From Labia minor (Eukaryota; Arthropoda; Insecta; Dermaptera; Spongiphoridae), in NCBI GenBank assembly GCA_963082975.1, contig CAUJBJ010000043.1, positions 37,916 through 101,915 of the forward strand: a stretch of DNA of 64,000 bases, read 5' to 3'. The position numbers were made by a program, and so were the translations under genes. The number at the start of each line of letters is the position of its first letter. The stretch's first letter is position 1. Of the stretch, positions 43,476-58,960 are shown in pieces. Below the pieces are notes generated by a model, which was given only the letters and a program-made list of their open reading frames with translations, was not told the DNA's origin and ran no database searches.

Positions 43476-46339
43476 ATTTATTCTTCATTAGAATCAGAAA
43501 ATTAATAAAATAAAATAAAAAAGATAATTTTATCCCTCGTATTTAAAAAAGTAGGATTTTCCCTTTAATATTTGAACAAAATCACACTAATCCGTAAGAA
43601 TTCAATGAAAATATTTAAGAAATCGATCAAATATGAATTTATTCTTCAATAGAATCAGAAAATTAATAAAATAAAATATAAAAGATAATTTTATCCCTCG
43701 TATTTAAAAAAGTAGGATTTTCCCTTTAATATTTGAACAAAATCACAATAATCCGTAAGAATTCAATGAAAATATTTAAGAAATCGATCAAATATGAATT
43801 TATTCTTCAATAGAATCAGAAAATTAATAAAATAAAATATAAAAGATAATTTTATCCCTCGTATTTAAAAAAGTAGGATTTTCCCTTTAATATTTGAACA
43901 AAATCAGAATTTTCCGTAAGAATTCAATGAAAATATTTAAGAAATCGATCAAATATGAATTTATTCTTGAATAGAATCAGAAAATTAATAAAATAAAATA
44001 TAAAAGATAATTTTATCCCTCGTATTTAAAAAAGTAGGATTTTCCCTTTAATATTTGAACAAAATCAGAATTTTCCGTAAGAATTCAATGAAAATATTTA
44101 AGAAATCGATCAAATATGAATTTATTCTTCATTAGAATCAGAAAATTAATAAAATAAAATAAAAAAGATAATTTTATCCCTCGTATTTAAAAAAGTAGGA
44201 TTTTCCCTTTAATATTTGAACAAAATCACACTAATCCGTAAGAATTCAATGAAAATATTTAAGAAATCGATCAAATATGAATTTATTCTTCAATAGAATC
44301 AGAAAATTAATAAAATAAAATAAAAAAGATAATTTTATCCCTCGTATTTAAAAAAGTAGGATTTTTCCCTTTAATATTTGAACAAAATCAGACTTTTCCG
44401 TAAGAATTCAATGAAAATATTTAAGAAATCGATCAAATATGAATTTATTCTTCAATAGAATCAGAAAATTAATAAAATAAAATATAAAAGATAATTTTAT
44501 CCCTCGTATTTAAAAAAGTAGGATTTTCCCTTTAATATTTGAACAAAATCACAATAATCCGTAAGAATTCAATGAAAATATTTAAGAAATCGATCAAATA
44601 TGAATTTATTCTTCAATAGAATCAGAAAATTAATAAAATAAAATATAAAAGATAATTTTATCCCTCGTATTTAAAAAAGTAGGATTTTCCCTTTAATATT
44701 TGAACAAAATCAGAATTTTCCGTAAGAATTCAATGAAAATATTTAAGAAATCGATCAAATATGAATTTATTCTTCATTATAATCAGAAAATTAATAAAAT
44801 AAAATAAAAAAGATAATTTTATCCCTCGTATTTAAAAAAGTAGGATTTTTCCCTTTAATATTTGAACAAAATCAGACTTTTCCGTAAGAATTCAATGAAA
44901 ATATTTAAGAAATCGATCAAATATGAATTTATTCTTCATTAGAATCAGAAAATTAATAAAATAAAATATAAAAGATAATTTTATCCCTCGTATTTAAAAA
45001 AGTAGGATTTTCCCTTTAATATTTGAACAAAATCACACTAATCCGTAAGAATTCAATGAAAATATTTAAGAAATCGATCAAATATGAATTTATTCTTCAT
45101 TATAATCAGAAAATTAATAAAATAAAATAAAAAAGATAATTTTATCCCTCGTATTTAAAAAAGTAGGATTTTTCCCTTTAATATTTGAACAAAATCAGAC
45201 TTTTCCGTAAGAATTCAATGAAAATATTTAAGAAATCGATCAAATATGAATTTATTCTTCATTAGAATCAGAAAATTAATAAAATAAAATATAAAAGATA
45301 ATTTTATCCAGCGTATTTAAAAAAGTAGGATTTTCCCTTTAATATTTGAACAAAATCACAATAATCCGTAAGAATTCAATGAAAATATTTAAGAAATCAA
45401 TCAAATATGAATTTATTCTTCAATAGAATCAGAAAATTAATAAAATAAAATAAAAAAGATAATTTTATCCCTCGTATTTAAAAAAGTAGGATTTTCCCTT
45501 TAATATTTGAACAAAATCAGAATTTTCCGTAAGAATTCAATGAAAATATTTAAGAAATCGATCAAATATGAATTTATTCTTGAATAGAATCAGAAAATTA
45601 ATAAAATAAAATAAAAAAGATAATTTTATCCCTCGTATTTAAAAAAGTAGGATTTTCCCTTTAATATTTGAACAAAATCAGACTTTTCCGTAAGAATTCA
45701 ATGAAAATATTTAAGAAATCGATCAAATATGAATTTATTCTTCAATAGAATCAGAAAATTAATAAAATAAAATATAAAAGTTAATTTTATCCCTCGTATT
45801 TAAAAAAGTAGGATTTTCCCTTTAATATTTGAACAAAATCAGACTTTTCCGTAAGAATTCAATGAAAATATTTAAGAAATCGATCAAATATGAATTTATT
45901 CTTCATTAGAATCAGAAAATTAATAAAATAAAATAAAAAAGATAATTTTATCCCTCGTATTTAAAAAAGTAGGATTTTCCCTTTAATATTTGAACAAAAT
46001 CACACTAATCCGTAAGAATTAAATGAAAATATTTAAGAAATCGATCAAATATGAATTTATTCTTCATTATAATCAGAAAATTAATAAAATAAAATAAAAA
46101 AGATAATTTTATCCCTCGTATTTAAAAAAGTAGGATTTTCCCTTTAATATTTGAACAAAATCAGACTTTTCCGTAAGAATTCAATGAAAATATTTAAGAA
46201 ATCGATCAAATATGAATTTATTCTTCATTAGAATCAGAAAATTAATAAAATAAAATATAAAAGATAATTTTATCCCTCGTATTTAAAAAAGTAGGATTTT
46301 CCCTTTAATATTTGAACAAAATCACAATAATCCGTAAGA

Positions 46340-49300
46340 ATTCAATGAAAATATTTAAGAAATCGATCAAATATGAATTTATTCTTCTATAGAATCAGAA
46401 AATTAATAAAATAAAATATAAAAGATAATTTTATCCCTCGTATTTAAAAAAGTAGGATTTTCCCTTTAATATTTGAACAAAATCAGAATTTTCCGTAAGA
46501 ATTCAATGAAAATATTTAAGAAATCGATCAAATATGAATTTATTCTTGAATAGAATCAGAAAATTAATAAAATAAAATATAAAAGATAATTTTATCCCTC
46601 GTATTTAAAAAAGTAGGATTTTCCCTTTAATATTTGAACAAAATCAGAATTTTCCGTAAGAATTCAATGAAAATATTTAAGAAATCGCTCAAATATGAAT
46701 TTATTCTTCAATAGAATCAGAAAATTAATAAAATAAAATATAAAAGATAATTTTATCCCTCGTATTTAAAAAAGTAGGATTTTCCCTTTAATATTTGAAC
46801 AAAATCAGACTTTTCCGTAAGAATTCAATGAAAATATTTAAGAAATCGATCAAATATGAATTTATTCTTCAATAGAATCAGAAAATTAATAAAATAAAAT
46901 ATAAAAGATAATTTTATCCCTCGTATTTAAAAAAGTAGGATTTTTCCCTTTAATATTTGAACAAAATCAGACTTTTCCGTAAGAATTCAATGAAAATATT
47001 TAAGAAATCGATCAAATATGAATTTATTCTTCATTAGAATCAGAAAATGAATAAAATAAAATATAAAAGATAATTTTATCCCTCGTATTTAAAAAAGTAG
47101 GATTTTCCCTTTAATATTTGAATAAAATCACAATAATCCGTAAGAATTCAATGAAAATATTTAAGAAATCGATCAAATATGAATTTATTCTTCAATAGAA
47201 TCAGAAAATTAATAAAATAAAATATAAAAACTAATTTTATCCCTCGTATTTAAAAAAGTAGGATTTTCCCTTTAATATTTGAACAAAATCAGACTTTTCC
47301 GTAAGAATTCAATGAAAATATTTAAGAAATCGATCAAATATGAATTTATTCTTCAATAGAATCAGAAAATTAATAAAATAAAATAAAAAAGATAATTTTA
47401 TCCCTCGTATTTAAAAAAGTAGGATTTTCCCTTTAATATTTGAACAAAATCAGACTTTTCCGTAAGAATTCAATGAAAATATTTAAGAAATCAATCAAAT
47501 ATGAATTTATTCTTCAATAGAATCAGAAAATTAATAAAATAAAATAAAAAAGATAATTTTATCCCTCGTATTTAAAAAAGTAGGATTTTTCCCTTTAATA
47601 TTTGAACAAAATCAGACTTTTCCGTAAGAATTCAATGAAAATATTTAAGAAATCGATCAAATATGAATTTATTCTTCAATAGAATCAGAAAATTAATAAA
47701 ATAAAATATAAAAGATAATTTTATCCCTCGTATTTAAAAAAGTAGGATTTTCCCTTTAATATTTGAATAAAATCACAGTAATCCGTAAGAATTCAATGAA
47801 AATATTTAAGAAATCGATCAAATATGAATTTATTCTTCATTAGAATCAGAAAATTAATAAAATAAAATATAAAATATAATTTTATCCCTCGTATTTAAAA
47901 AAGTAGGATTTTCTCTTTAATATTTGAACAAAATCACAATAATCCGTAAGAATTCAATGAAAATATTTAAGAAATCGATCAAATATGAATTTATTCTTCA
48001 ATAGAATCACAAAATTAATAAAATAAAATATAAAAGATAATTTTATCCCTCGTATTTAAAAAAGTAGGATTTTCCCTTTAATATTTGAACAAAATCAGAA
48101 TTTTCCGTAAGAATTCAATGAAAATATTTAAGAAATCGATCAAATATGAATTTATTCTTCATTATAATCAGAAAATTAACAAAATAAAATAAAAAAGATA
48201 ATTTTATCCCTCGTATTTAAAAAAGTAGGATTTTCCCTTTAATATTTGAACAAAATCAGACTTTTCCGTAAGAATTCAATGAAAATATTTAAGAAATCGA
48301 TCAAATATGAATTTATTCTTCAATAGAATCAGAAAATTAATAAAATAAAATATAAAAGATAATTTTATCCCTCGTATTTAAAAAAGTAGGATTTTCCCTT
48401 TAATATTTGAACAAAATCAGACTTTTCCGTAAGAATTCAATGAAAATATTTAAGAAATCGATCAAATATGAATTTATTCTTCATTATAATCAGAAAATTA
48501 ATAAAATAAAATATAAAAGATAATTTTATCCCTCGTATTTAAAAAAGTAGGATTTTCCCTTTAATATTTGAACAAAATCACACTAATCCGTAAGAATTCA
48601 ATGAAAATATTTAAGAAATCGATCAAATATGAATTTATTCTTCATTATAATCAGAAAATTAATAAAATAAAATAAAAAAGATAATTTTATCCCTCGTATT
48701 TAAAAAAGTAGGATTTTTCCCTTTAATATTTGAACAAAATCAGACTTTTCCGTAAGAATTCAATGAAAATATTTAAGAAATCGATCAAATATGAATTTAT
48801 TCTTCATTAGAATCAGAAAATTAATAAAATAAAATATAAAAGATAATTTTATCCCTCGTATTTAAAAAAGTAGGATTTTCCCTTTAATATTTGAACAAAA
48901 TCACAATAATCCGTAAGAATTCAATGAAAATATTTAAGAAATCGATCAAATATGAATTTATTCTTCAATAGAATCAGAAAATTAATAAAATAAAATATAA
49001 AAGATAATTTTATCCCTCGTATTTAAAAAAGTAGGATTTTCCCTTTAATATTTGAACAAAATCAGAATTTTCCGTAAGAATTCAATGAAAATATTTAAGA
49101 AATCGATCAAATATGAATTTATTCTTGAATAGAATCAGAAAATTAATAAAATAAAATAAAAAAGATAATTTTATCCCTCGTATTTAAAAAAGTAGGATTT
49201 TCCCTTTAATATTTGAACAAAATCAGACTTTTCCGTAAGAATTCAATGAAAATATTTAAGAAATCGATCAAATATGAATTTATTCTTCAATAGAATCAGA

Positions 49301-50083
49301 AAATTAATAAAATAAAATATAAAAGTTAATTTTATCCCTCGTATTTAAAAAAGTAGGATTTTCCCTTTAATATTTGAACAAAATCAGACTTTTCCGTAAG
49401 AATTCAATGAAAATATTTAAGAAATCGATCAAATATGAATTTATTCTTCATTAGAATCAGAAAATTAATAAAATAAAATAAAAAAGATAATTTTATCCCT
49501 CGTATTTAAAAAAGTAGGATTTTCCCTTTAATATTTGAACAAAATCACACTAATCCGTAAGAATTAAATGAAAATATTTAAGAAATCGATCAAATATGAA
49601 TTTATTCTTCATTATAATCAGAAAATTAATAAAATAAAATAAAAAAGATAATTTTATCCCTCGTATTTAAAAAAGTAGGATTTTTCCCTTTAATATTTGA
49701 ACAAAATCAGACTTTTCCGTAAGAATTCAATGAAAATATTTAAGAAATCGATCAAATATGAATTTATTCTTCATTAGAATCAGAAAATTAATAAAATAAA
49801 ATATAAAAGATAATTTTATCCCTCGTATTTAAAAAAGTAGGATTTTCCCTTTAATATTTGAACAAAATCACAATAATCCGTAAGAATTCAATGAAAATAT
49901 TTAAGAAATCGATCAAATATGAATTTATTCTTCAATAGAATCAGAAAATTAATAAAATAAAAAATAAAAGATAATTTTATCCCTCGTATTTAAAAAAGTA
50001 GGATTTTCCCTTTAATATTTGAACAAAATCAGACTTTTCCGTAAGAATTCAATGAAAATATTTAAGAAATCGATCAAATATGA
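46340..50083 (+). repeat. 41-monomer-offset block, copy 2
   Basis: Second copy of 39,732-43,475. Private changes here include aaatcgctc near 46,688, cttctatag near 46,386 and an A in aaaataaaag near 49,962. The match ends near 50,083, where this copy has ttcaataga and the other has ttcattaga. A shorter-range offset links the same family: gaattaaatg also occurs at 46,021, 3,063 bp (19 monomers) after 42,958 and 3,545 bp (22 monomers) before 49,566. Confidence 0.86.
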
Positions 50084-50439
50084 ATTTATTCTTCAATAGA
50101 ATCAGAAAATTAATAAAATAAAATATAAAAGATAATTTTATCCCTCGTATTTAAAAAAGTAGGATTTTCCCTTTAATATTTGAACAAAATCAGAATTTTC
50201 CGTAAGAATTCAATGAAAATATTTAAGAAATCGATCAAATATGAATTTATTCTTGAATAGAATCAGAAAATTAATAAAATAAAATATAAAAGATAATTTT
50301 ATCCCTCGTATTTAAAAAAGTAGGATTTTCCCTTTAATATTTGAACAAAATCAGAATTTTCCGTAAGAATTCAATGAAAATATTTAAGAAATCGATCAAA
50401 TATGAATTTATTCTTCATTAGAACCAAAAAATGAATAAA

Positions 50440-53400
50440 ATAAAATATAAAAGATAATTTTATCTCTCGTATTTAAAAAAGTAGGATTTTCCCTTTAATA
50501 TTTGAACAAAATCACACTAATCCGTAAGAATTCAATGAAAATATTTAAGAAATCGATCAAATATGAATTTATTCTTCATTAGAATCAGAAAATGAATAAA
50601 ATAAAATATAAAAGATAATTTTATCCCTCGTATTTAAAAAAATAGGATTTTCCCTTTAATATTTGAACAAAATCACAGTAATCCGTAAGAATTCAATGAA
50701 AATATTTAAGAAATCGATCAAATATGAATTTATTCTTCATTAGAACCAGAAAATTAATAAAATAAAATAAAAAAGATAATTTTATCCCTCGTATTTAAAA
50801 AAGTAGGATTTTCCCTTTAATATTTGAACAAAATCAGACTTTTCCGTAAGAATTCAATGAAAATATTTAAGAAATCGATCAAATATGAATTTATTCTTCA
50901 ATAGAATCAGAAAATTAATAAAATAAAATATTAAAGTTAATTTTATCCCTCGTATTTAAAAAAGTAGGATTTTCCCTTTAATATTTGAACAAAATCACAC
51001 TAATCCGTAAGAATTCAATGAAAATATTTAAGAAATCGATCAAATATGAATTTATTCTTCATTAGAATCAGAAAATTAATGAAATAAAATAAAAAAGATA
51101 ATTTTATCCCTCGTATTTAAAAAAGTAGGATTTTCCCATTAATATTTGAACAAAATCAGACTTTTCCGTAAGAATTCAATGAAAATATTTAAGAAATCGA
51201 TCAAATATGAATTTATTCTTCAATAGAATCAGAAAATTAATAAAATAAAATATAAAAGATAATTTTATCCCTCGTATTTAAAAAAGTAGGATTTTCCCTT
51301 TAATATTTGAACAAAATCAGACTTTTCCGTAAGAATTCAATGAAAATATTTAAGAAATCGATCAAATATGAATTTATTCTTCAATAGAATCAGAAAATTA
51401 ATAAAATAAAATATAAAAGATAATTTTATCCCTCGTATTTAAAAAAGTAGGATTTTCCCTTTAATATTTGAACAAAATCAGACTTTTCCGTAAGAATTCA
51501 ATGAAAATATTTAAGAAATCGATCAAATATGAATTTATTCTTAATTAGAATCAGAAAATGAATAAAATAAAATATAAAAGTTAATTTTATCCCTCGTATT
51601 TAAAAAAGTAGGATTTTCCCTTTAATATTTGAACAAAATCACACTAATCCGTAAGAATTCAATGAAAATATTTAAAAAATCGATCAAATATGAATTTATT
51701 CTTCAATAGAATCAGAAAATTAATAAAATAAAATATAAAAGATAATTTTATCCCTCGTATTTAAAAATTAGGATTTTCCCTTTAATATTTAAACAAAATC
51801 AGACTTTTCCGTAAGAATTCAATGAAAATATTTAAGAAATCGATCAAATATGAATTTATTCTTCATTAGAATCAGAAAATTAATAAAATAAAATAAAAAA
51901 GATAATTTTATCCCTCGTATTTAAAAAAGTAGGATTTTCCCTTTAATATTTGAACAAAATCAGACTTTTCCGTAAGAATTCAATGAAAATATTTAAGAAA
52001 TCGATCAAATATGAATTTATTCTTCATTAGAATCAGAAAATTAATAAAATAAAATAAAAAAGATAATTTTATCCCTCGTATTTAAAAAAGTAGGATTTTC
52101 CCTTTAATATTTTAACAAAATCAGACTTTTCCGTAAGAATTCAATGAAAATATTTAAGAAATCGATCAAATATGAATTTATTCTTCAATAGAATCAGAAA
52201 ATGAATAAAATAAAATATAAAAGATAATTTTATCCCTCGTATTTAAAAAAGTAGGAATTTTCCCTTAAATATTTGAACAAAATCAGATTTTCCGTAAGAA
52301 TTCAATGAAAATATTTAAGAAATCGATCAAATATGAATTTATTCTTCATTAGAACCAGAAAATTAATAAAATAAAATAAAAAAGATAATTTTATCCCTCG
52401 TATTTAAAAAAGTAGGATTTTCCCTTTAATATTTGAACAAAATCAGACTTTTCCGTAAGAATTCAATGAAAATATTTAAGAAATCGATCAAATATGAATT
52501 TATTCTTCAATAGAATCAGAAAATTAATAACATAAAATATAAAAGTTAATTTTATCCCTCGTATTTAAAAAAGTAGGATTTTCCCTTTAATATTTGAACA
52601 AAATCACACTAATCCGTAAGAATTCAATGAAAATATTTAAGAAATCGATCAAATATGAATTTATTCTTCAATAGAATCAGAAAATTAATAAAATAAAATA
52701 TAAAAGATAATTTTATCCCTCGTATTTAAAAAAGTAGGATTTTCCCTTTAATATTTGAACAAAATCAGACTTTTCCGTAAGAATTCAATGAAAATATTTA
52801 AGAAATCGATCAAATATGAATTTATTCTTCAATAGAATCAGAAAATTAATAAAATAAAATATAAAAGATAATTTTATCCCTCGTATTTAAAAAAGTAGGA
52901 TTTTCCCTTTAATATTTGAACAAAATCAGACTTTTCCGTAAGAATTCAATGAAAATATTTAAGAAATCGATCAAATATGAATTTATTCTTAATTAGAATC
53001 AGAAAATGAATAAAATAAAATATAAAAGTTAATTTTATCCCTCGTATTTAAAAAAGTAGGATTTTCCCTTTAATATTTGAACAAAATCACACTAATCCGT
53101 AAGAATTCAATGAAAATATTTAAAAAATCGATCAAATATGAATTTAACCTTCAATAGAATCAGAAAATTAATAAAATAAAATATAAAAGATAATTTTATC
53201 CCTCGTATTTAAAAATTAGGATTTTCCCTTTAATATTTAAACAAAATCAGACTTTTCCGTAAGAATTCAATGAAAATATTTAAGAAATCGATCAAATATG
53301 AATTTATTCTTCATTAGAATCAGAAAATTAATAAAATAAAATAAAAAAGATAATTTTATCCCTCGTATTTAAAAAAGTAGGATTTTCCCTTTAATATTTG

Positions 53401-55310
53401 AACAAAATCAGACTTTTCCGTAAGAATTCAATGAAAATATTTAAGAAATCGATCAAATATGAATTTATTCTTCATTAGAATCAGAAAATTAATAAAATAA
53501 AATAAAAAAGATAATTTTATCCCTCGTATTTAAAAAAGTAGGATTTTCCCTTTAATATTTGAACAAAATCACACTAATCCGTAAGAATTCAATGAAAATA
53601 TTTAAGAAATCGATCAAATATGAATTTATTCTTCATTAGAATCAGAAAATGAATAAAATAAAATATAAAAGATAATTTTATCCCTCGTATTTAAAAAAAT
53701 AGGATTTTCCCTTTAATATTTGAACAAAATCACAGTAATCCGTAAGAATTCAATGAAAATATTTAAGAAATCGATCAAATATGAATTTATTCTTCATTAG
53801 AACCAGAAAATTAATAAAATAAAATAAAAAAGATAATTTTATCCCTCGTATTTAAAAAACTAGGATTTTCCCTTTAATATTTGAACAAAATCACAGTAAT
53901 CCTTAAGAATTCAATGAAAATATTTAAGAAATCGATCAAATATGAATTTATTCTTAATTAGAATCAGAAAATGAATAAAATAAAATATAAAAGATAATTT
54001 TGTCCGTCGTATTTAAAAAAGTAGGATTTTCCCTTTAATATTTGAACAAAATCAGACTTTTCCGTAAGAATTCAATGAAAATATTTAAGAAATCGATCAA
54101 ATATGAATTTATTCTTCATTAGAATCAGAAAATTAATAAAATAAAATAAAAAAGATAATTTTATCCCTCGTATTTAAAAAAGTAGGATTTTCCCTTTAAT
54201 ATTTGAACAAAATCAGACTTTTCCGTAAGAATTCAATGAAAATATTTAAGAAATCGATCAAATATGAATTTATTCTTCAATAGAATCAGAAAATTAATAA
54301 AATAAAATATAAAAGTTAATTTTATCCGTCGTATTTAAAAAAGTAGGATTTTCCCTTTAATATTTGAACAAAATCACACTAATCCGTAAGAATTCAATGA
54401 AAATATTTAAGAAATCGATCAAATATGAATTTATTCTTCATTAGAATCAGAAAATTAATAAAATAAAATAAAAAAGATAATTTTATCCCTCGTATTTAAA
54501 AAAGTAGGATTTTCCCATTAATATTTGAACAAAATCAGACTTTTCCGTAAGAATTCAATGAAAATATTTAAGAAATCGATCAAATATGAATTTATTCTTC
54601 AATAGAATCAGAAAATTAATAAAATAAAATATAAAAGATAATTTTATCCCTCGTATTTAAAAAAGTAGGATTTTCCCTTTAATATTTGAACAAAATCAGA
54701 CTTTTCCGTAAGAATTCAATGAAAATATTTAAGAAATCGATCAAATATGAATTTATTCTTCAATAGAATCAGAAAATTAATAAAATAAAATATAAAAGAT
54801 AATTTTATCCCTCGTATTTAAAAAAGTAGGATTTTCCCTTTAATATTTGAACAAAATCAGACTTTTCCGTAAGAATTCAATGAAAATATTTAAGAAATCG
54901 ATCAAATATGAATTTATTCTTAATTAGAATCAGAAAATGAATAAAATAAAATATAAAAGTTAATTTTATCCCTCGTATTTAAAAAAGTAGGATTTTCCCT
55001 TTAATATTTGAACAAAATCACACTAATCCGTAAGAATTCAATGAAAATATTTAAAAAATCTATCAAATATGAATTTATTCTTCAATAGAATCAGAAAATT
55101 AATAAAATAAAATATAAAAGATAATTTTATCCCTCGTATTTAAAAATTAGGATTTTCCCTTTAATATTTAAACAAAATCAGACTTTTCCGTAAGAATTCA
55201 ATGAAAATATTTAAGAAATCGATCAAATATGAATTTATTCTTCATTAGAATCAGAAAATTAATAAAATAAAATAAAAAAGATAATTTTATCCCTCGTATT
55301 TAAAAAAGTA
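50440..55310 (+). repeat. Mixed HOR zone with 9-, 12-, 19- and 21-monomer offsets
   Basis: A monomer short by two bases at its start (taaaaattagg) lies at 51,767, 53,215 and 55,146. The spacings are 1,448 bp (9 monomers) and 1,931 bp (12 monomers). The ttcccattaat change at 51,138 recurs at 54,517 (3,379 bp, 21 monomers). The aaaaaaatagg start at 50,642 recurs at 53,699 (3,057 bp, 19 monomers). About 51,215-52,085 matches 52,663-53,533. Private changes include tttaaccttc at 53,147-53,148 and ttaataacat at 52,531. Confidence 0.8.
50947..53522 (+). repeat. Block repeated across the insertion, copy 1
   Basis: About 2.58 kb that matches 61,425-64,000 at an offset of 10,478 bp. Shared markers are ttaatgaaat (51,081 and 61,559), ttcccattaat (51,138 and 61,616), taaaaattagg (51,767 and 62,245), cccttaaatat (52,267 and 62,745) and the second taaaaattagg (53,215 and 63,693). 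Differences seen are at 52,531 and 53,147-53,148, where this copy carries private changes. The copies may continue beyond the window end. Confidence 0.88.
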
Positions 55311-55509
55311 GGATTTTCCATTTAATATTTGAACAAAATCAGACTTTTCCGTAAGAATTCAATGAAAATATTTAAGAAATCGATCAAATATGAATTTATT
55401 CTTCAATAGAATCAGAAAATTAATAAAATAAAATATAAAAGATAATTTTATCCCTCGTATTTAAAAAAGTAGGATTTTCCCTTTAATATTTGAACAAAAT
55501 CAGACTTTT

Positions 55510-58500
55510 CCGTAAGAATTCAATGAAAATATTTAAGAAATCGATCAAATATGAATTTATTCTTCAATAGAATCAGAAAATTAATAAAATAAAATAGAAA
55601 AGATAATTTTATCCCTCGTATTTAAAAAAGTAGGATTTTCCTTTTAATATTTGAACAAAATCAGACTTTTCCGTAAGAATTCAATGAAAATATTTAAGAA
55701 ATCGATCAAATATGAATTTATTCTTCATTATAATCAGAAAATTAATAAAATAAAATAAAAAAGATAATTTTATCCTTCGTATTTAAAAAAGTAGGATTTT
55801 CCCTTTAATATTTGAACAAAATCAGACTTTTCCGTAAGAATTCAATGAAAATATTTAAGAAATCGATCAAATATGAATTTATTCTTCAATAGAATCAGAA
55901 AATGAATAAAATAAAATATAAAAGATAATTTTATCCCTCGTATTTAAAAAAGTAGGATTTTCCCTTTAATATTTGAACAAAATCAGACTTTTCCGTAAGA
56001 ATTCAATGAAAATATTTAAGAAATCGATCAAATATGAATTTATTCTTAATTAGAATCAGAAAATGAATAAAATAAAATATAAAAGATAATTTTATCCCTC
56101 GTATTTAAAAAAGTAGGATTTTCCCTTTAATATTTGAACAAAATCACACTAATCCGTAAGAATTCAATGAAAATATTTAAGAAATCGATCAAAAATGAAT
56201 TTATTCTTCATTATAATCAGAAAATTAGTAAAATAAAATAAAAAAGATAATTTTATCCCTCGTATTTAAAAAAGTAGGATTTTCCCTTTAATATTTGAAC
56301 AAAATCACACTAATCCGTATGAATTCAATGAAAATATTTAAAAAATCGATCAAATATGAATTTATTCTTCATAACAATCAGAAAATGAATAAAATAAAAT
56401 ATAAAAGATAATTTTATCCCTCGTATTTAAAAAAGTAGGATTTCCCCTTTAATATTTGAACAAAATCACACTAATCCGTAAGAATTCAATGAAAATATTT
56501 AAAAAATCGATCAAATATGAATTTATTCTTCAATAGAATCAGAAAATTAATAAAATAAAATATAAAAGATAATTTTATCCCTCGTATTTAAAAAAGTAGG
56601 ATTTTCCATTTAATATTTGAACAAAATCAGACTTTTCCGTAAGAATTCAATGAAAATATTTAAGAAATCGATCAAATATGAATTTATTCTTCAATAGAAT
56701 CAGAAAATTTATAAAATAAAATATAAAAGATAATTTTATCCCTCGTATTTAAAAAAGTAGGATTTTCCCTTTAATATTTGAACAAAATCAGACTTTTCCG
56801 TAAGAATTCAATGAAAATATTTAAGAAATCGATCAAATATGAATTTATTCTTCAATAGAATCAGAAAATGAATAAAATAAAATATAAAAGATAATTTTAT
56901 CCCTCGTATTTAAAAAAGTAGGATTTTCCTTTAATATTTGAACAAAATCAGACTTTTCCGTAAGAATTCAATGAAAATATTTAAGAAATCGATCAAATAT
57001 GAATTTATTCTTCATTAGAATCAGAAAATTAATAAAATAAAATAAAAAAGATAATTTTATCCCTCGTATTTAAAAAAGTAGGATTTTCCCTTTAATATTT
57101 GAACAAAATCACACTAATCCGTAAGAATTCAATGAAAATATTTAAAAAATCGATCAAATATGAATTTATTCTTCATTAGAATCAGAAAATGAATAAAATA
57201 AAATATAAAAGATAATTTTGTCCCTCGTATTTAAAAAAGTAGGATTTTCCCTTTAATATTTGATCAAAATCACACTTTTCCGTAAGAATTCAATGAAAAT
57301 ATTTAAGAAATCGATCAAATATGAATTTATTCTTCAATAGAATCAGAAAATTAATAAAATAAAATATAAAAGATAATTTTATCCCTCGTATTTAAAAAAG
57401 TAGGATTTTCCTTTTAATATTTGAACAAAATCAGACTTTTCCGTAAGAATTCAATGAAAATATTTAAGAAATCGATCAAATATGAATTTATTCTTCATTA
57501 TAATCAGAAAATTAATAAAATAAAATAAAAAAGATAATTTTATCCTTCGTATTTAAAAAAGTAGGATTTTCCCTTTAATATTTGAACAAAATCAGACTTT
57601 TCCGTAAGAATTCAATGAAAATATTTAAGAAATCGATCAAATATGAATTTTTTCTTAATTAGAATCAGAAAATGAATAAAATAAAATATAAAAGATAATT
57701 TTATCCCTCGTATTTAAAAAAGTAGGATTTTCCCTTTAATATTTGAACAAAATCACACTAATCCGTAAGAATTCAATGAAAATATTTAAGAAATCGATCA
57801 AAAATGAATTTATTCTTCATTATAATCAGAAAATTAGTAAAATAAAATAAAAAAGATAATTTTATCCCTCGTATTTAAAAAAGTAGGATTTTCCCTTTAA
57901 TATTTGAACAAAATCACACTAATCCGTATGAATTCAATGAAAATATTTAAAAAATCGATCAAATATGAATTTATTCTTCATAACAATCAGAAAATGAATA
58001 AAATAAAATATAAAAGATAATTTTATCCCTCGTATTTAAAAAAGTAGGATTTCCCCTTTAATATTTGAACAAAATCACACTAATCCGTAAGAATTCAATG
58101 AAAATATTTAAAAAATCGATCAAATATGAATTTATTCTTCAATAGAATCAGAAAATTAATAAAATAAAATATAAAAGATAATTTTATCCCTCGTATTTAA
58201 AAATTAGGATTTTCCCTTTAATATTTAAACAAAATCAGACTTTTCCGTAAGAATTCAATGAAAATATTTAAGAAATCGATCAAATATGAATTTATTCTTC
58301 ATTAGAATCAGAAAATTAATAAAATAAAATAAAAAAGATAATTTTATCCCTCGTATTTAAAAAAGTAGGATTTCCCATTTAATATTTGAACAAAATCACA
58401 CTAATCCGTAAGAATTCAATGAAAATATTTAAAAAATCGATCAAATATGAATTTATTCTTAATTAGAATCAGAAAATGAATAAAATAAAATATAAAAGAT

Positions 58501-58960
58501 AATTTTATCCCTCGTATTTAAAAAAGTAGGATTTTCCTTTAATATTTGAACAAAATCAGACTTTTCCGTAAGAATTCAATGAAAATATTTAAGAAATCGA
58601 TCAAATATGAATTTATTCTTCATTAGAATCAGAAAATTAATAAAATAAAATAAAAAAGATAATTTTATCCCTCGTATTTAAAAAAGTAGGATTTTCCCTT
58701 TAATATTTGAACAAAATCACACTAATCCGTAAGAATTCAATGAAAATATTTAAAAAATCGATCAAATATGAATTTATTCTTCATTAGAATCAGAAAATGA
58801 ATAAAATAAAATATAAAAGATAATTTTGTCCCTCGTATTTAAAAAAGTAGGATTTTCCCTTTAATATTTGATCAAAATCACACTTTTCCGTAAGAATTCA
58901 ATGAAAATATTTAAGAAATCGATCAAATATGAATTTATTCTTCAATAAAATCAGAAAATT
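55510..58960 (+). repeat. 10/11-monomer HOR, two copies
   Basis: Rare markers recur first at 1,770 bp (11 monomers) and then at about 1,609 bp (10 monomers). Examples are ttccttttaat (55,640 and 57,410), tatccttcgt (55,771 and 57,541), gatcaaaaatg (about 56,187 and 57,796), the caatcagaaaattagtaaaat class, cataacaatc, ggatttcccc (about 56,439 and 58,048), and the three-base-shorter ggattttcctttaa (56,921 and 58,529). The change of offset means copy 1 holds one extra monomer near 55,860-56,020. Base differences between copies are more frequent here than in the 10,469-bp pair. Confidence 0.8.

Noticed and set aside
30921..51389. Third copy of the 10,469-bp block
   Set aside because: The match ends near 41,389. 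Markers such as tccagcg (39,507) have no counterpart 10,469 bp further on.
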